Shown here piece by piece: positions 31,157-43,159 of a DNA stretch of 64,000 bases. The translations under genes and the position numbers were made by a program. Positions within the stretch are counted from its first letter, which is position 1. Every line of letters begins with the position of its first letter. The stretch spans positions 21,369,570 to 21,433,569 of the forward strand of contig NC_133218.1 in assembly GCF_040436345.1 (NCBI RefSeq). The letters run 5' to 3'. This DNA comes from Pagrus major (lineage: Eukaryota > Chordata > Actinopteri > Spariformes > Sparidae). The notes beneath the pieces were generated by a model. The model was not told the DNA's origin. It did no database searches and was given only the letters and a program-made list of their open reading frames with translations.

Positions 31157-34100
31157 GTAAGAGATGGCAATATATACGCTAACATGCCCGTGACAATTCT
31201 GTTATAGGTTAATACTGCAAGACAATACAGCCTCAACAATGATTCTTCTTAACACTGACTTTGTTTTTTACGCTACACAAAACGATAGTTGTGTAATGCC
31301 GCCTGACCGTGTGAGTTTTAGATAGCATGATGGCGTTCTGCAAGCATAAGAGGCATGACGTGTAATACAACAACGTCACATTTTCCATACGCGTTCGGCA
31401 GCGCTTTCAGAAGAGTGCCATAACATGGCAATGAAAATCATTTACCGTCTCTGTTATATAGCAGTTAATTTCATCCTCTGCTTGGCGGATAAGCAGCTTC
31501 CAGACCTCGTTGTCTCTTCAGTGTCCCAACATTTTTGGTTGTTTTTTCTTCTTTGAGCTAGCTGCTAACTGCTGCTAGCTGCTTTTTAAATCTCCCGCTT
31601 TTGGGACAAATACATAACCCATAGTCGTAACATCACACCCTTGTGCTGTCCTGCCGCCTCGTTGGCGAACTCTCTTTTACACCAACATCTACTGTCTGCT
31701 ACCAACTCGGCTGGCTCAGAGGCAGAACAACATTTCCAAAATTCCACATTCTTTTGTATCTTTTTATATACAGAGCGTCAAAAAAGACACAAGAGTCCTC
31801 CCTTGAACAGACTGTGAAAAAGGGGCTTTTGTAACTGAAGAGAAAGGATGCATTTGAAATGGCATCATAATATTTTGAAAAGCAGGAATTAATCATATAC
31901 TGTGTTGATGCATTGCATTTTGAAGAGCTAGTCATTCTAATAAGACTATTTTAATTTCTGCATTAAAAATTCAGCATTTACTATCTCTAACACATACACA
32001 ATAACAATAAATCTGCCTCATTGACTGATCAGAACTGATCATGTTCTTGGTTCATACTGTAAACATTAAACACAGACTGCCCTGGCATCCATCATATCTC
32101 ACACTCACAAAACATGCCCAGTGGGATCAGCAGTCTTTCTTGGTCCGAGATCCAGATGCACCTTCTTAATGGTTTAAAATCGTCAATTATGCTAAAACTT
32201 TAAAAATCCCTGAAATGGAAACTTGGATTTCCTGGAAAACAGCTGCAAGCTGGAAGGCAGAACATCTCCAGTGGTGACCTCATGAACTCAAGTGGTTTGT
32301 TTTTCTGCATCAAGCACAGACATGTCTCAAAGTATAAATGAGAAGCAGGCTGCTCAGTAAGTGATGTACATTAAAAGATGCTTAAAATGTTCTTTTAAAT
32401 GTGTTGTAGCAATAGGAAGACTGTCAGCATCAGTTCCACACCAAATAACACTGGATGGAAAAATATACAGTGGTACAGAAGCCCTAAAGGGCCATGCATT
32501 CATACATTTTATTTCCTCCGTTTTCCCGTGATAACGAGTTAATTTCATTTGCTTTCTCGAGATCTCGAGTTATTATCTTGAAATAAAAACTGCCGTTTTC
32601 CCGAGATAACGGAATAATTTTCTCTAGATCTTGAGATAACGAAACTTTGTTTTCCCGAGATAACGATATAATTAATTCGAGATCTCGAGATAATGACTGT
32701 GATATGATAGGCCTGAGATTATCGAGACGCCCGGGACCTCGTAGCTGGTCAGCTATGTAGTTAACGATGACATCAGGCTCACTTAGATTGCGCCGCCGAT
32801 ATAGCTGAAGCCTAGCCAACCGTCTTTTTAGATTACGCACACTAATGTGTATATTATCTGTAATAGCAAGGCATAATGCTATTTCAGCCTGTGTCAGGCC
32901 TTGATTGAAAAGATATGTGACACGGTGATCGATATGCTCCTGCTCCTCTGACATTGCTACACTGAATGATGTTTCCTGCAATGATTTAATATACTACACT
33001 ATCCTTTTGTTTTCTCAAGATCTCGAATTAATTATGTCGTTATCTCGGGAAAACAAAGTTTCATTATCTCGAGATCTCGAGAAAATTATCCCATTATCTC
33101 AGGACAATGGCAGTTGTTATTTCGAGATAATAACTCGAGATCTCGAGAAAACAAATTAAATTAACTCGCTATCACGGGAAAACGGAGGAAATAAAATGTA
33201 TGAATGCATGGCCCTTTAGGGCTTCCGTACAGTGGGAACAAAAGAAAACCTATTAAAGAAAGTGACTGTGTCATTCAAACAATTTAATATTCTTGTCTTC
33301 CACCTCCTGAGGTATCTTTAAACAAAAATAAGAGTCAACAGCCATGCTAGCAGCTCAGTGAGGCATTACTGAAGGACAGAGGTGAATGCTAACTCTCAGT
33401 ACTAACATGCTGATGCTTAGTTTATTGTGTTAGCGTGCTAACATTTGGTAATTCGAGCTAAGCACAAAATACTTGTTTTAAAGTTTTGCAGGTATTAAGT
33501 AGAATTGGACGTGAATGTGTGAATCGAGGTCATGCTAATCTATGTCACTGCATAATGATGCTAGAGAAGGAGTCAAGGCTTCACATTAAGATGAGTTGAC
33601 TGTCAGGGATCCATGAAGGACTGTACAAATGTTTGTGCCAATTCATGTGGTGGATGATGAAATACTAGATCAGAAGTCATACGACCACCAGAGTTTATAG
33701 GATTCTTTCTTTGGAGACCACGAATGACTGTTCAAAGTTTTATGGCAGTCCATCCAATAGTTGATGTTATTTTAGTCTGGACCACATCAGCAGTCAGACT
33801 GATCATCCATAGGGCCGAGCTGCTAGTGTGGTTACAAGAGACACTGAGCAGAAACGCTTCAATAACCAGGCCTAAGTTACTCTGGGTCAGCCTGAGGCCT
33901 GTTGAGAGGCCCCACCCACAGGAACGTGGCATTCCAGATGTATTTTAGGCCGTGATTTTTCAAGTGCAGTCCTGACTGAAAGGTTAGTCATCATTGAGGG
34001 AACTCCTAAAACAAGACATTTCTGTGGAATACATGAGTAATCTGTGTATATTAGTGGCCTGAGCCTGAGATACATTTCTGGATCTGTGTGTGTGTGTGTG

Positions 34101-37100
34101 TGTGTCTCTGTGTGTGTCATGTTTCACTTGTTAAAACATTATGAATTAATCACTGAAACAGAAAAGGAAAGAGGAGGGGGTGTGATCTCGAGACAAAATG
34201 ACAAAGAAGATCACATGAAATTAATGAATGGTTTCATCAAACACACTATACAATAATTGCTACTTGTTGTCTTGTGTCTTTCTCTGTCTTTCCTCAGCTG
34301 GGAGCCAGAAGCTGAAGCAGCTCTTGAGCTTTGCTATTGGTGGTCTCCTTGGCGATGTATTCCTTCACCTCCTTCCAGAGGCGTGGGCAGTGTCTGGCTC
34401 TTCAGGTGGGTCACATCACCATCTTTGTATAACGATTTATTGTGTAAACATACATGAAAATAAGGTGGTTCTAGTAGAAATTGTATCCTTGTTTCCTAGT
34501 ATACTTAGGGCTGTAACCAAACATTATTTTCATTATTGATTAATCTGCCAATTATTGTCTAGATTAAACGTGTGGATTTAAAATTGTGAGAAAGTAGTGA
34601 AAATTGTCCATCCAAGTCCAAGGTGATGCTTTTAAATATCTTGTTTTGTCAGTCCAAAACCCAAAGATAGTCAATTTAATGTTATAAAACACTGAAAAGC
34701 AGGAAATCTTCATATTTAAGACACTGAAAACCACTTCTTATAAAAAAATTTGCATGAAAAATAACTCAACATTTAATCAATTATTGAAATAGTTGCCAAT
34801 TATTTTTCTGAACATCTTTGCAGCTGCCATTACTTCTATGATATAAAACTATAATTTCTCCTACATTGTCCACATGTTGCTTAAAAGGTTCTCATACACA
34901 ACAAAGACCAGTAAACCTAATTTGGGAACAGTCATTTTTCATAAATGATGTAATGCAATGCATTAATTATACATTAAATTTCTTTCAAAATGTAAATATT
35001 TATTTTTAATTAATTTATGTTGATTTTATGCAACAATGTTTGTTGAACTACCACTCACCCATGTTGTAGCTCGGTTTTCTCTTACTGTATTTGCTCACTG
35101 AATCTCGTCTTCCATCCTAGCTAGTAAACACAGCCACTACATGACCCAGGGCCTGTGGGTAATTGTTGGCCTTTTGGCCTTCCTTCTCCTGGAGAAGATG
35201 TTCCCTGACCAATGCAGCCAGGAGGATCCCACCCCAGAAGCAGACCTGAATTGTAATTCTGCTGTGAGTAATTCAGCCGAAATGCGTTCTGAATAGCATA
35301 CTTGTTCTTTTTAGTACGTACTGCAGCTTCCCTTCCTAAGTACACACTGTTGCATGCAGTATGCATACAGTTGGGACATACTACTTCGTCATGACAGTGC
35401 GCATTGCAGTTGGACCCTTGAACTTGGACCAGATGTAATAGAACATCCTGGTATTTTCTTTTGCATGCTACCTTTCACAAACTTCATATTGGGACATACT
35501 AAATCTTTTTCTGGCATACTAAATAGTATGGTAGTAAAGGTATTGGAACACAGGAGTATGTTTCAGAAGAATTTGCTCATTTCTGTCCACAGGAGTCTCA
35601 CTGCACTCAGACATGTCAATACTAGCCTTCAAATATTCCTGTTTTTATAGGAGTGCTTAGTGCAGACCCCTGTTAGTGCTTGGTCTGCATATTTCTGTCA
35701 GTGTTCTGGTGACTGTCAGATGACCTACTGTACCACTGGCCAATCGGTGATCTCTAACAGGAAAGGGTTTAAAGGAATAGTTTGACATACAACCCATATT
35801 AGCTGTCATGTCATTCATAAATTCATAGTTCCAGTTTTTAGAGTGTATATGTATATTAACAGTATGTATAGATATGTGTCCAAAATAACATCAGGGCAAT
35901 GAAACGGTAAACTTTGCTGGGAATTTACTACTCATAAATTACCCCAAGAGTCCTTTTCTGCATTATGTTCTGTAAAAAAACCCTGGTCACCATTTCCTAC
36001 CATCTGCCCATTTAATACCGGGTTACAGGACCCATCCCTATTCATCACATCGCTTTAATATGTAATATTTGTTAATTTTATATATTTTGCATTTCAGTAT
36101 TAGTCTCCAATAATGATTTGTACTGTACATTTGAGAAATAAATGGTTCTGTTTCTCAAATTGTTTCTGTCTCTTAAAAAGTAATAAAAAGAAGTGATTAA
36201 ACAGAGTATCTTATAGATATCCATTGTTAAAGCCACAACAAAACACATAGTTGGCTATATCTTGTGACCAGCACCGTATTAAGACAGACACCATACCCAA
36301 GAACAAGTTTGCAAAAAGAAATGATTTTTACTTACAAATAATACCAAAATTACCCAAAACTATGGGAGTCTGGAGGCCTGGCCAAAATGAACTAAAAGAT
36401 GGAGGAAGTCTGGGCCAGCCACGCAGTGGGCTGTAGGACCCAGAACTTCCCTCCCTTAACTAAGAAAAGACTAGTAAACTAAACTAACAAACACAGCCAA
36501 CACCAACTGAAGACAAAGACAGAAGGTGCATCTCAGTTCTCTTATTTGTCGTTTCGCCGCTCCTTGCTTGAACTGGAATACATTCCTGTCCGCCATCTTG
36601 CAGGCCGTCCCAATTCTTTTATCTGTGCTCTGAGTATCGAGGAGCAATCTCTGAGGACCGTTGAGCGAGGACAAACGAGGCCTTCACAGAAGTCTTTTTA
36701 CCGGCCAACACATCCTGACATGTCCAATGAGTGATAAAACTGCAAGAATGAAATGGGAACTGAACTCGCACAAACCACAAAACCAGACAGCAAAGCCGAT
36801 GCAGATCCAGCTGTTAGAGTTTCTCAAAGATCAGCGTTTTAAAAGAATAAAGCGATCATCCAGCAAAACTGTTTGCCGTCCACTTCAAAGATATTTTAAC
36901 TTTTTAAAAGGACAGGATTGGTTCTAATGTAGGACACAGACAGCAGGTGAAATAATGCAGTGTACTAACTGCAAAATCCAGTTATCTAACTGTGATCAGC
37001 AGTAGCCGTCATCAGGAACGGACGTTGCTTCACGTGACGCTGCGGAGGAAAGGATGTCTCATTTGCCTTAAAACATATTTCCTCTCTCCTCTCATGGTTT

Positions 37101-40100
37101 CCGCACATCTCCCCACATATCCTCGGTGGGTGGGACAAAGATGCAAAGAAAGGACATGAGTGAGGAAAACGTGGATGGAATTTAAGTGAAATGGGATGCA
37201 CCTAGAGACATTCAAACGGTAGGACTGCTTGGTCAGTAGAAGAGACAGCTTCTTCTCCTCCAGCCTCCCTTAAATATGGGGCAGGGCTAATTGCCTGATG
37301 AGGAGCACCTGAGAGAAGGGAAGGAGAACAGAGGAGGAGAAAACACAGAAGCGTGTAACACCCATCCCTACATCTCATCCTCCCTCCTGTCTTTGTTTTG
37401 CCAGAGAGGGAGAAGATTGGGATCCACGGCTCAGCTCCTCCACTCGTGTCTATTTATAGTGACGAGGTGAAGCAGCTGCTTTAGCCATTTCATCGTCCAC
37501 AGGAGAGCACTCAGCTTTTAGGCGGAGGCAACAATAGACAGGGACAGAGTGTGACAGTGTGTGAGGGACAGGGAGTCAGCTTATGACGTACATTCTTTAA
37601 AATGCTGTGTTTAGACTAATCTTACCTATGAGAAGCTTCTTTTTACTTGAGATTGGTCAGTGTTTTTGATGGATGCATAATATGTGTGGAGAGATTTTTA
37701 TATTTCCTTCTCACTTAATTTGAGTATCAGTCTAAATGGCAATGTACTGGAAGTGGCTTCTGAATAAGGGAACAAGGAAGTTGGCTATTCTCGGAAAACA
37801 GGGGGCTTTAGCCTGAGATGAATCGGTCTCTTCTTCTATTTAAAACAATAAAACATTTATTGGAACAGTGGTGGAATTTGCAGGTCATCTGTTATATCTG
37901 GAAATAAAGCAGAAGTACAATTTTTTTCTTATTGCTGCGTACGTATGCAGGAAGTTAGAAAAATAATCAAGGCTTTTTTAACAGCTGTTCTGCTGGCAGT
38001 GGGTGAACCCTTTGACGCACAGAGGGAGCAACAATAAAAAAACTGTTTATTGTACTGTGGTGGTTTCCTCAGGGGAGACAAGTTAATGGCATATTACTGA
38101 TGGTTAAGGTTATGTATAAAGATAGAAATCATTGTAAAAATGAGGATGGAGTTATGATACACGTGTTGTTTTTCTTCCTTTTTGCTCCACAGACGCAGTC
38201 TAATTCAGTTTTCAGTGCAAAGGCAGTGGCATCACTCACAAATGGGCACCATGCTGAGTCATGGAAATCCTCCAAGCAACAGACTCTGCCGGGGAGATCA
38301 GAGAAAATCAAGGTAATACTGACAACCAAAACATTTTCCAGTTAACAAAAAGACTGGAAAACACTTTTTTTTTTTTTTTTTTAAAGACGGGGTTGAGCTC
38401 TTGATATAGGCTGTTGAAGTAATAGCTGCATTTCTTCTCCAACGCTCCAAACTGATTCATGTAGTTTTAAAAAATATAAGGGTAGGAGCACTTCCTGAAA
38501 TCAAATTGAGAATGTTATAGGTGATTTTTGATAAGGGTGCATGTAGACATAAAAAGATGAAAAAGTTTTTTTTTTTAGTCTAACATGACTATGCCATCAC
38601 AAGTCTTGGAGTTACCTTGTGATTTTTATGATTCATGTAGTTTGTAATAACTAGCAACTTGGTTAGCTCACTGAAACAAAAAAGTACAGAAGGCAAAAAA
38701 ATGTAGTACATCCTGCTCTGAACAAATTTTTAATACAATGCTTTAATTACTGAAGGTTTTTACCTTAAAACTGTGACTCCTGTATACCCTCAGCCTTGCC
38801 AACCAGTAAAGTCTTCAGTAAATCCTTTGCAGTTCCTTCCACAGTACATATTTAAACTGTGGCCTATCTACATGTTTACTTACATACAGTATATTTATAT
38901 CCTTTTATCTTTTTGGCTGATTGTTATTTTTAACACTATTTCTGTAGCACAACCCTAGGAGCATGCCTAATTGCATTTCACTACACATATTGTTATCATG
39001 AGAAATGAGGTCAGACTGCAAAACTTGCATAACTGTCATCTCAGGACTTATTCAGGAGTTAAAATCACAACCTATAACTAACCAAATTCAAACAAAATTT
39101 AGCTTTAAAGAAATAGATGTGACTGATGCACAAGTACGTTCCTGTTGACCATATTTCTTGTAGTTTTGACTAATTAGATGTGAGCAACACTGTCACCATG
39201 TTTCATTTATCACAGACTAGTGGATACTTAAACCTACTGGCCAACTGCATCGACAACTTCACCCATGGACTGGCAGTAGCCGGCAGTTTCCTGGTTAGCA
39301 AAAAGGTAAGAAGCTGTAATAACCTCAACACGGAGATTTCTTGTCACCAATTAATCGAGAGCACTCTCATTTCTTAACCCTGTGCTACATTCAGAGTCAT
39401 ACGCATGTAGAATGTGAATAATGAAATTGCTTATCTTTTTTTTTCTGTTGGAGTTTAAGTTCAAAAATGTGTTTTACACCATTCAGTGAATATTAAAATA
39501 AGGTTTTGACAACCTCAGAACGCTGCATATCTCATCCATGTTTAAAACCAAGAAAGTGAAGCGATACTACTGCCGTCACAGATGTTGGGCTTCAGTTTCT
39601 ACCGTGTGCATGCAGAGTGTTGTGCTGAAGTGTTCATCTCTGACCTCACTGGTTTAGCACATTATTTATGTGAGGATGTGTTTACATTCTTCACTCTGCG
39701 TATTTATTCACAAACTCCTTTTTTCATAAAGTATAATTATAAGTGAAATAGCTGAAGACCGTCAGTGCTAATAAATATAATGGATAACATGTAGTACATT
39801 TAAGATACCTGAGATATAAAACTTGTAGTAGGAGTTATTGTCAGCATTGACTGACCCATAATTGTTACTTCCTTGGCCAAGAAAACACAGAATTCACTGT
39901 TTATCTAATGATGGAAAACTCTGATTATATTGTAACACTCAAATCCAGCCCCGGGAGAGACTGGCCAACAAGAAGGCAACGTCAGGTTGAAGGAGAGATT
40001 GTTAACAGTCCATTCAGTGTGAATTTAAGGTTTCATTTGCTTTATAACTGGTGCAGGTTGGTTGTTTTCACTTAACAGACGGAGCAGGAGAGCTTCAAAA

Positions 40101-43100
40101 CAGACCAAAGAGGAGCATTATAAGGACAAAAACGTATCTGGGATTTAGAGGTGTGAGCGCAGTGTTTGGCAGCGTATACAGGGTCGCTCTCAGAGCAGTT
40201 GACCCACAGTCTTGAAGTGGACCACTCAGTGGACATTCAATACGGGATACAAGAACCTTTTTCGGGTCTGAAAACTTGTTCTTGTCGTATCATCTTTTCA
40301 GAAGGGTGCACTTCAAACTGCAGTAACATGTATTTGTGTCGCTTCAGTAAGTTAGTGTATATTTGTGGCTGTGGGAAGGAGAGAGTCCAGCTGGAGAGAC
40401 ATAAGGCTAGCAGCATGAACTATGGCTCAGTGTGCCAGAGAGGAAGTTCACTAGATGTCTCAAACATACACATACAAGATATCTCACCAGTGTTTTCTGT
40501 TTGCTCTCATGCGCATTTATCACAATGTGATTTTGCCACAACACAGTCAACACAGTGGTTATTTAACACAGTTTTTAATTCTGAATGGCTGATGAACATA
40601 CTTTAAACTTCAGTGTTTTAATAATAAACAGCATTTAAATTTGTGAATTTAGTTCTTTAGTAGTTTAGTAGTTGGCCATTGCTGGGGCAAAAAAAATAGG
40701 AATATTTGTTAATTGTTAATACAAACGTCCAACTGTAACCAGTTTGAGCTTTGAGTTGGCTGATGTGCAAAGATGACCTCATCCTTATAATTCTGTTTAT
40801 TCTGAAAAAAACATGCTGATATTCAGTCGCCTTGCACCTCCATGTCTCATCAGGCTTTTCATGTAAACTGTAGAAGACTTTAAGTTTTATAGCTCTTTTA
40901 AAGTGGCTCTATGTAACAATTTGTAGCAACTTACCTGCATTAATCACCCTTTATTGACCATATGTGAGCGGATTGTGACGTGATGTGAAAAAGGAGACCT
41001 TCCCCGTCTCTCTCTCTTGTACAAGCCTGTTGACCATTTGGTTTAATTTGTTTAATGCTGCTGGACTGTGGATTTATTTGAAGGTCTCAAGTCAGTTTTT
41101 CCACGATGGTGCAAAGGATGTTTCTTTATGCACATTCTCGAGTGCCTGGTGTCAGTGCCTCTGTCCACGCTAACAGAGAGCAACAGTAGCTAACATTAGT
41201 TTAGAAATGAGTCAGCTAATATAAACTAACGACTGACTTCCAGCACAACACAGAAGTTCCTCAGAGCTCCTTCACAGCTCTCAAAGATTTAATGTTTCTT
41301 TTGCGTTTTTCTGTCCACTGCAGACTGAAGACATAGAGCTTAGCACTCAATTTAGGTGCTCCTTAACTCCTAATTAGGATTAATTTGTCATACGTTTTCC
41401 CTTTGATACTACAGAACACTTTTCTTTTAATAAGTTAGACAAAGCAACGTTAATGAGACTTTTCTTGCAGGTTGGATTCCTCACCACCTTTGCCATCCTG
41501 CTCCATGAAATCCCCCACGAGGTGAGATTACAGAATTATTGGTTAAATTCATTCCTAAATTTGGACGGTTTACTTGACAGTTGCATGTTTACAAAGCTGA
41601 CAGCTGATAGGAGACGCATACTGCTACAGTGCTTGTAAACAGGCTGAGTGTTTAGCCATTCCTCTGCTGTGTCATCGTCTGCAGGTGGGAGACTTTGCCA
41701 TTCTGCTGAGAGCAGGGTTTGACCGGTGGAGTGCTGCTCGCATGCAGCTGTCCACAGCGCTGGTCGGGATCTTGGGAGCTTCCTTTGCTATGTGTGCTCA
41801 GTCACCACAAGGCACAGGTAAGATGGGACTAGTTCTTTGTAAGCATACAATCAAACACATTATTTTTAACTGGTGATCATTTTTACAGTTCCCAGAATCA
41901 GTATGTTGTTATTTTCTAGAAAACGCCACTGCCTGGATACTGCCCTTCACCTCTGGAGGCTTCCTCTACATAGCCTTGGTGAATGTGGTGCCTGACCTGC
42001 TGGAGGAGTCCAGTTTAAGGTATGTTGGGTATCATGAACACTCATACTCTTAGTGGTACCATAGACTGTATCAATTGTGAATTTGCATTTAAGCTTATGA
42101 GAAAATGACTCTACTTCTCACTTAGTCTTATTCATTAAAATGTATCATGTGTGTCTTTGAGATATAACTGTAGCGTTGAATGCATTTTCTTAAAAAAACA
42201 AACAACTAAAACCTGCATTGTTGACCTCCATGTTGTAGCCAAGGAACCTAAAAATGAAGAAAGGGTCATTACATCACTGGTTCTTGCTTTGGTGACAGCT
42301 GTATTGAAGTCTATGAGAAATGTGTAAGAAACACACTAAAACTCAACATATCTGTTCCTACAACTTTGATGAAGAACTCCAGAAAATGAAAGAACACACT
42401 TCGGAGAGTAGATTAACAACTGATTTTTTTCCTAAATGATTGGCAGGGCTGATAATATTATGACCATATGGTGCAGGTTCGACAAAATATCACTGATGAG
42501 ACTGTAGATATGTTGGGTTTTATTGTGTTTCTCAATGCATCTCCCAAAGTCTTGTCACCACAGTCTGGCACCTAAGTACGATTCTGTGACGTAATGACCC
42601 TTCCTTCTTTTTTAGGTTCCTTGGATGTAGCTTTGTTTTCTTCTTCACTGCCTTTGCTGGTGTATTATTACATAAGCGTGAATCGCACTGCCTGCTTCAT
42701 GGCACTTGCGTATCTTTGTGCGTGTTCACATTACAAACAAAAGGGGGACTCGCTTCTAAAAACATGGCTTCGTAGTGCTACTAATGACCAGGATGACAGC
42801 AAAGAAGAGGAGTGTTTGAGTGTCGGCGAGATGTTGTGAGCTCTTGGAACGCGTCTTCTGGGGCTGTTTGTCTGCGATCTCCAAAAACCATCAGCCACTG
42901 AAAGATCAGGGTTAGAATCCTGTAGTGTGAACTACTTTTTCTTGTTGGTGTTGAACCGCGGTGGCAGTAAGAATGCAGTTTACTGTAGAACAATACTTAA
43001 ATCTTGTGTGGAATTTCTGTGGCGTGTAATGTCCTTGAAACCTGTCAGAATCTCTAACCTTTGATGTTGTTTTCTTTTCCCAGGCAGTCCCTCTTGCAGA

Positions 43101-43159
43101 TCCTTCTCATTTTCTCTGGCGTGGCTGTCATGGCTCTGCTCTCTGCCATCATTGGCTGA
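30829..43159 (+). CDS. slc39a13: slc39a13 (ZIP13 zinc transporter), nine coding exons, complete
   Basis: Encodes ZIP13, a LIV-1-type zinc transporter that moves zinc from Golgi/vesicular stores into the cytosol and is needed in connective tissue. Coding exons: 30829-31156, 34298-34405, 35121-35263, 38193-38312, 39216-39305, 41471-41521, 41685-41817, 41920-42019 and 43084-43159. All have GT-AG sites and compatible phases, giving 382 codons (human about 371). A signal-like N-terminus ([14 protein letters not shown]) is followed by TM1 ([17 protein letters not shown]), TM2 with [12 protein letters not shown], and TM3 ([15 protein letters not shown]). A variable loop comes next, then the metal-site helices with DNFTHG (246-251) and HEIPHE (275-280), and three further TM segments. 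The first ATG of the exon was chosen; an upstream in-frame extension is possible by alternative splicing. Confidence 0.96.
31157..32473. other. slc39a13 intron after the first coding exon, left part
   Basis: No nested gene was recognised. Fish repeat sequence is likely but was not resolved. Confidence 0.45.
32474..33229 (-). mobile_element. Palindromic DNA transposon with IS3/integrase-type HTH ORF, 756 bp
   Basis: A perfect 6-bp direct repeat CAGTGG (32468-32473 and 33230-33235) flanks long terminal inverted repeats of about 220 bp that begin TACAGAAGCCCTAAAGGGCC. Each arm alternates a GTTTTCCCGAGATAACG module (left arm: 32520, 32595, 32649) with a CTCGAGATCTCGAG-like palindrome (left arm: 32556, 32622, 32677). 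The unique centre codes on the minus strand for an HTH-like segment that I recall from the N-terminus of integrase-core proteins in fish and coral transposons (the class called IS3EU in repeat libraries). The DDE catalytic part is absent, so it cannot move by itself. Confidence 0.75.
32484..32981 (-). CDS. Truncated transposase ORF, HTH-like, inside the palindromic element
   Basis: An uninterrupted 165-codon frame. Two in-frame ATGs (32981 and 32954) precede [14 protein letters not shown]. Residues about 20-75 read as two helices with a turn ([15 protein letters not shown] then [19 protein letters not shown]), followed by [14 protein letters not shown]. This matches, from memory, the N-terminal DNA-binding part of IS3-like integrase transposases. 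From about residue 90 the frame enters the terminal inverted repeat and becomes a tail with three LSREN repeats, ending ECMAL. The catalytic domain is missing. Whether it is transcribed is unknown; it lies antisense within an slc39a13 intron. Confidence 0.5.
   Translation of the reverse strand: MQETSFSVAMSEEQEHIDHRVTYLFNQGLTQAEIALCLAITDNIHISVRNLKRRLARLQLYRRRNLSEPDVIVNYIADQLRGPGRLDNLRPIISQSLSRDLELIISLSRENKVSLSQDLEKIIPLSRENGSFYFKIITRDLEKANEINSLSRENGGNKMYECMAL
33340..33810 (+). repeat. Dispersed teleost repeat (TGTTAGCGTGCTAACATTTG type)
   Basis: Contains CTAACATGCTGATGCTTAGT, GTTAGCGTGCTAACATTTGG, AGTTTTGCAGGTATTAAGTA and TTTATGGCAGTCCATCCAAT in the order of a very common fish repeat. No coding sequence. 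It lies in an slc39a13 intron. Confidence 0.6.
34086..34118. repeat. (TG)n microsatellite
   Basis: TG repeats interrupted once by TCTC, in an slc39a13 intron. Confidence 0.9.
34298..34405 (+). CDS. slc39a13: slc39a13 coding exon (TM2)
   Basis: Acceptor TTCCTCAG|CTGGGAGCC, donor TCTTCAG|GTGGG. Encodes [20 protein letters not shown] and HLLPEAWA, the second transmembrane helix of ZIP13. Confidence 0.94.
34505..34835 (+). mobile_element. Non-autonomous element (AGGGCTG...ATTGATTAATC family)
   Basis: Starts TTAGGGCTGTAACCAAACAT, then TTTCATTATTGATTAATCTG and CCAAAACCCAAAGATAGTCA, ending near CAATTATTTTTCTGAAC. It is a full-length-like member of a repeat abundant in fish. Partial copies lie at 51331-51530 and 62112-62230. 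Confidence 0.6.
35121..35263 (+). CDS. slc39a13: slc39a13 coding exon (TM3)
   Basis: Acceptor CATCCTAG|CTAGTAAA, donor TCTGCT|GTGAGT. Encodes [19 protein letters not shown] and the start of the cytosolic loop (residues 146-193). Confidence 0.93.
35285..35570. repeat. Dispersed teleost repeat (GCATACTA/AGTATGC type)
   Basis: Repeated short motifs GGGACATACTA (twice), GCATACT and AGTATGCATAC mark a fish repeat seen elsewhere as GTAGTATGCAGTATG. It lies in an slc39a13 intron and is non-coding. Confidence 0.45.
36520..37212. mobile_element. Possible MITE with AGGTGCATC ends, about 690 bp
   Basis: The left AGGTGCATCTCAGTT (near 36525) and the right TGGGATGCACCTAG (near 37191) are inverted relative to each other. 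No clean target duplication was found. The interior carries a TCAAAGATCAGCGTTTT segment and no recognisable protein. It lies in an slc39a13 intron. Confidence 0.35.
37213..38192. other. slc39a13 intron, right part
   Basis: Sequence with GAGGAG-rich, repeat-like character near 37250-37380. Nothing was assigned. Confidence 0.4.
38193..38312 (+). CDS. slc39a13: slc39a13 coding exon (variable loop)
   Basis: Acceptor CTCCACAG|ACGCAG, donor ATCAAG|GTAATA, 120 bp, phase 0 on both sides. It encodes the poorly conserved loop between TM3 and TM4, with TNGHHAESW. Human ZIP13 has LNGGH at the matching place. Confidence 0.9.
39216..39305 (+). CDS. slc39a13: slc39a13 coding exon (DNFTHG)
   Basis: Acceptor TTATCACAG|ACTAGT, donor AAAAAG|GTAAGA. 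Encodes TM4 with the zinc-site motif DNFTHG (residues 246-251), followed by [13 protein letters not shown]. Confidence 0.96.
39306..41470. other. slc39a13 intron between the DNFTHG and HEIPHE exons
   Basis: About 2.2 kb. A long open frame at 40166-40606 has no ATG start, motifs or splice context. No nested gene was recognised. Confidence 0.5.
41471..41521 (+). CDS. slc39a13: slc39a13 coding exon (HEIPHE)
   Basis: Acceptor TTCTTGCAG|GTTGGA, donor CACGAG|GTGAGA. This 51-bp exon encodes [17 protein letters not shown], the TM5 metal-binding motif that defines the ZIP family. Confidence 0.96.
41685..41817 (+). CDS. slc39a13: slc39a13 coding exon
   Basis: Acceptor GTCTGCAG|GTGGGA, donor GGCACAG|GTAAG. 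Encodes [20 protein letters not shown] and the sixth transmembrane region; strongly like vertebrate ZIP13. Confidence 0.95.
41920..42019 (+). CDS. slc39a13: slc39a13 coding exon
   Basis: Acceptor ATTTTCTAG|AAAACG, donor TTTAAG|GTATGT, ending in phase 2. Encodes [20 protein letters not shown] and DLLEE. Confidence 0.95.
42020..43083. other. slc39a13 last intron
   Basis: About 1.1 kb. Open frames at 42594-42993 have no family resemblance. Nothing was supported. Confidence 0.5.
43084..43159 (+). CDS. slc39a13: slc39a13 last coding exon
   Basis: Acceptor TTTTCCCAG|GCAGTC. Encodes the final helix ([19 protein letters not shown]) and the stop at 43157-43159. Confidence 0.94.

Noticed and set aside
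40166-40606. 146-codon plus-strand frame in an slc39a13 intron
   Set aside because: Starts from TTG rather than ATG, has no splice support and no recognisable motif.
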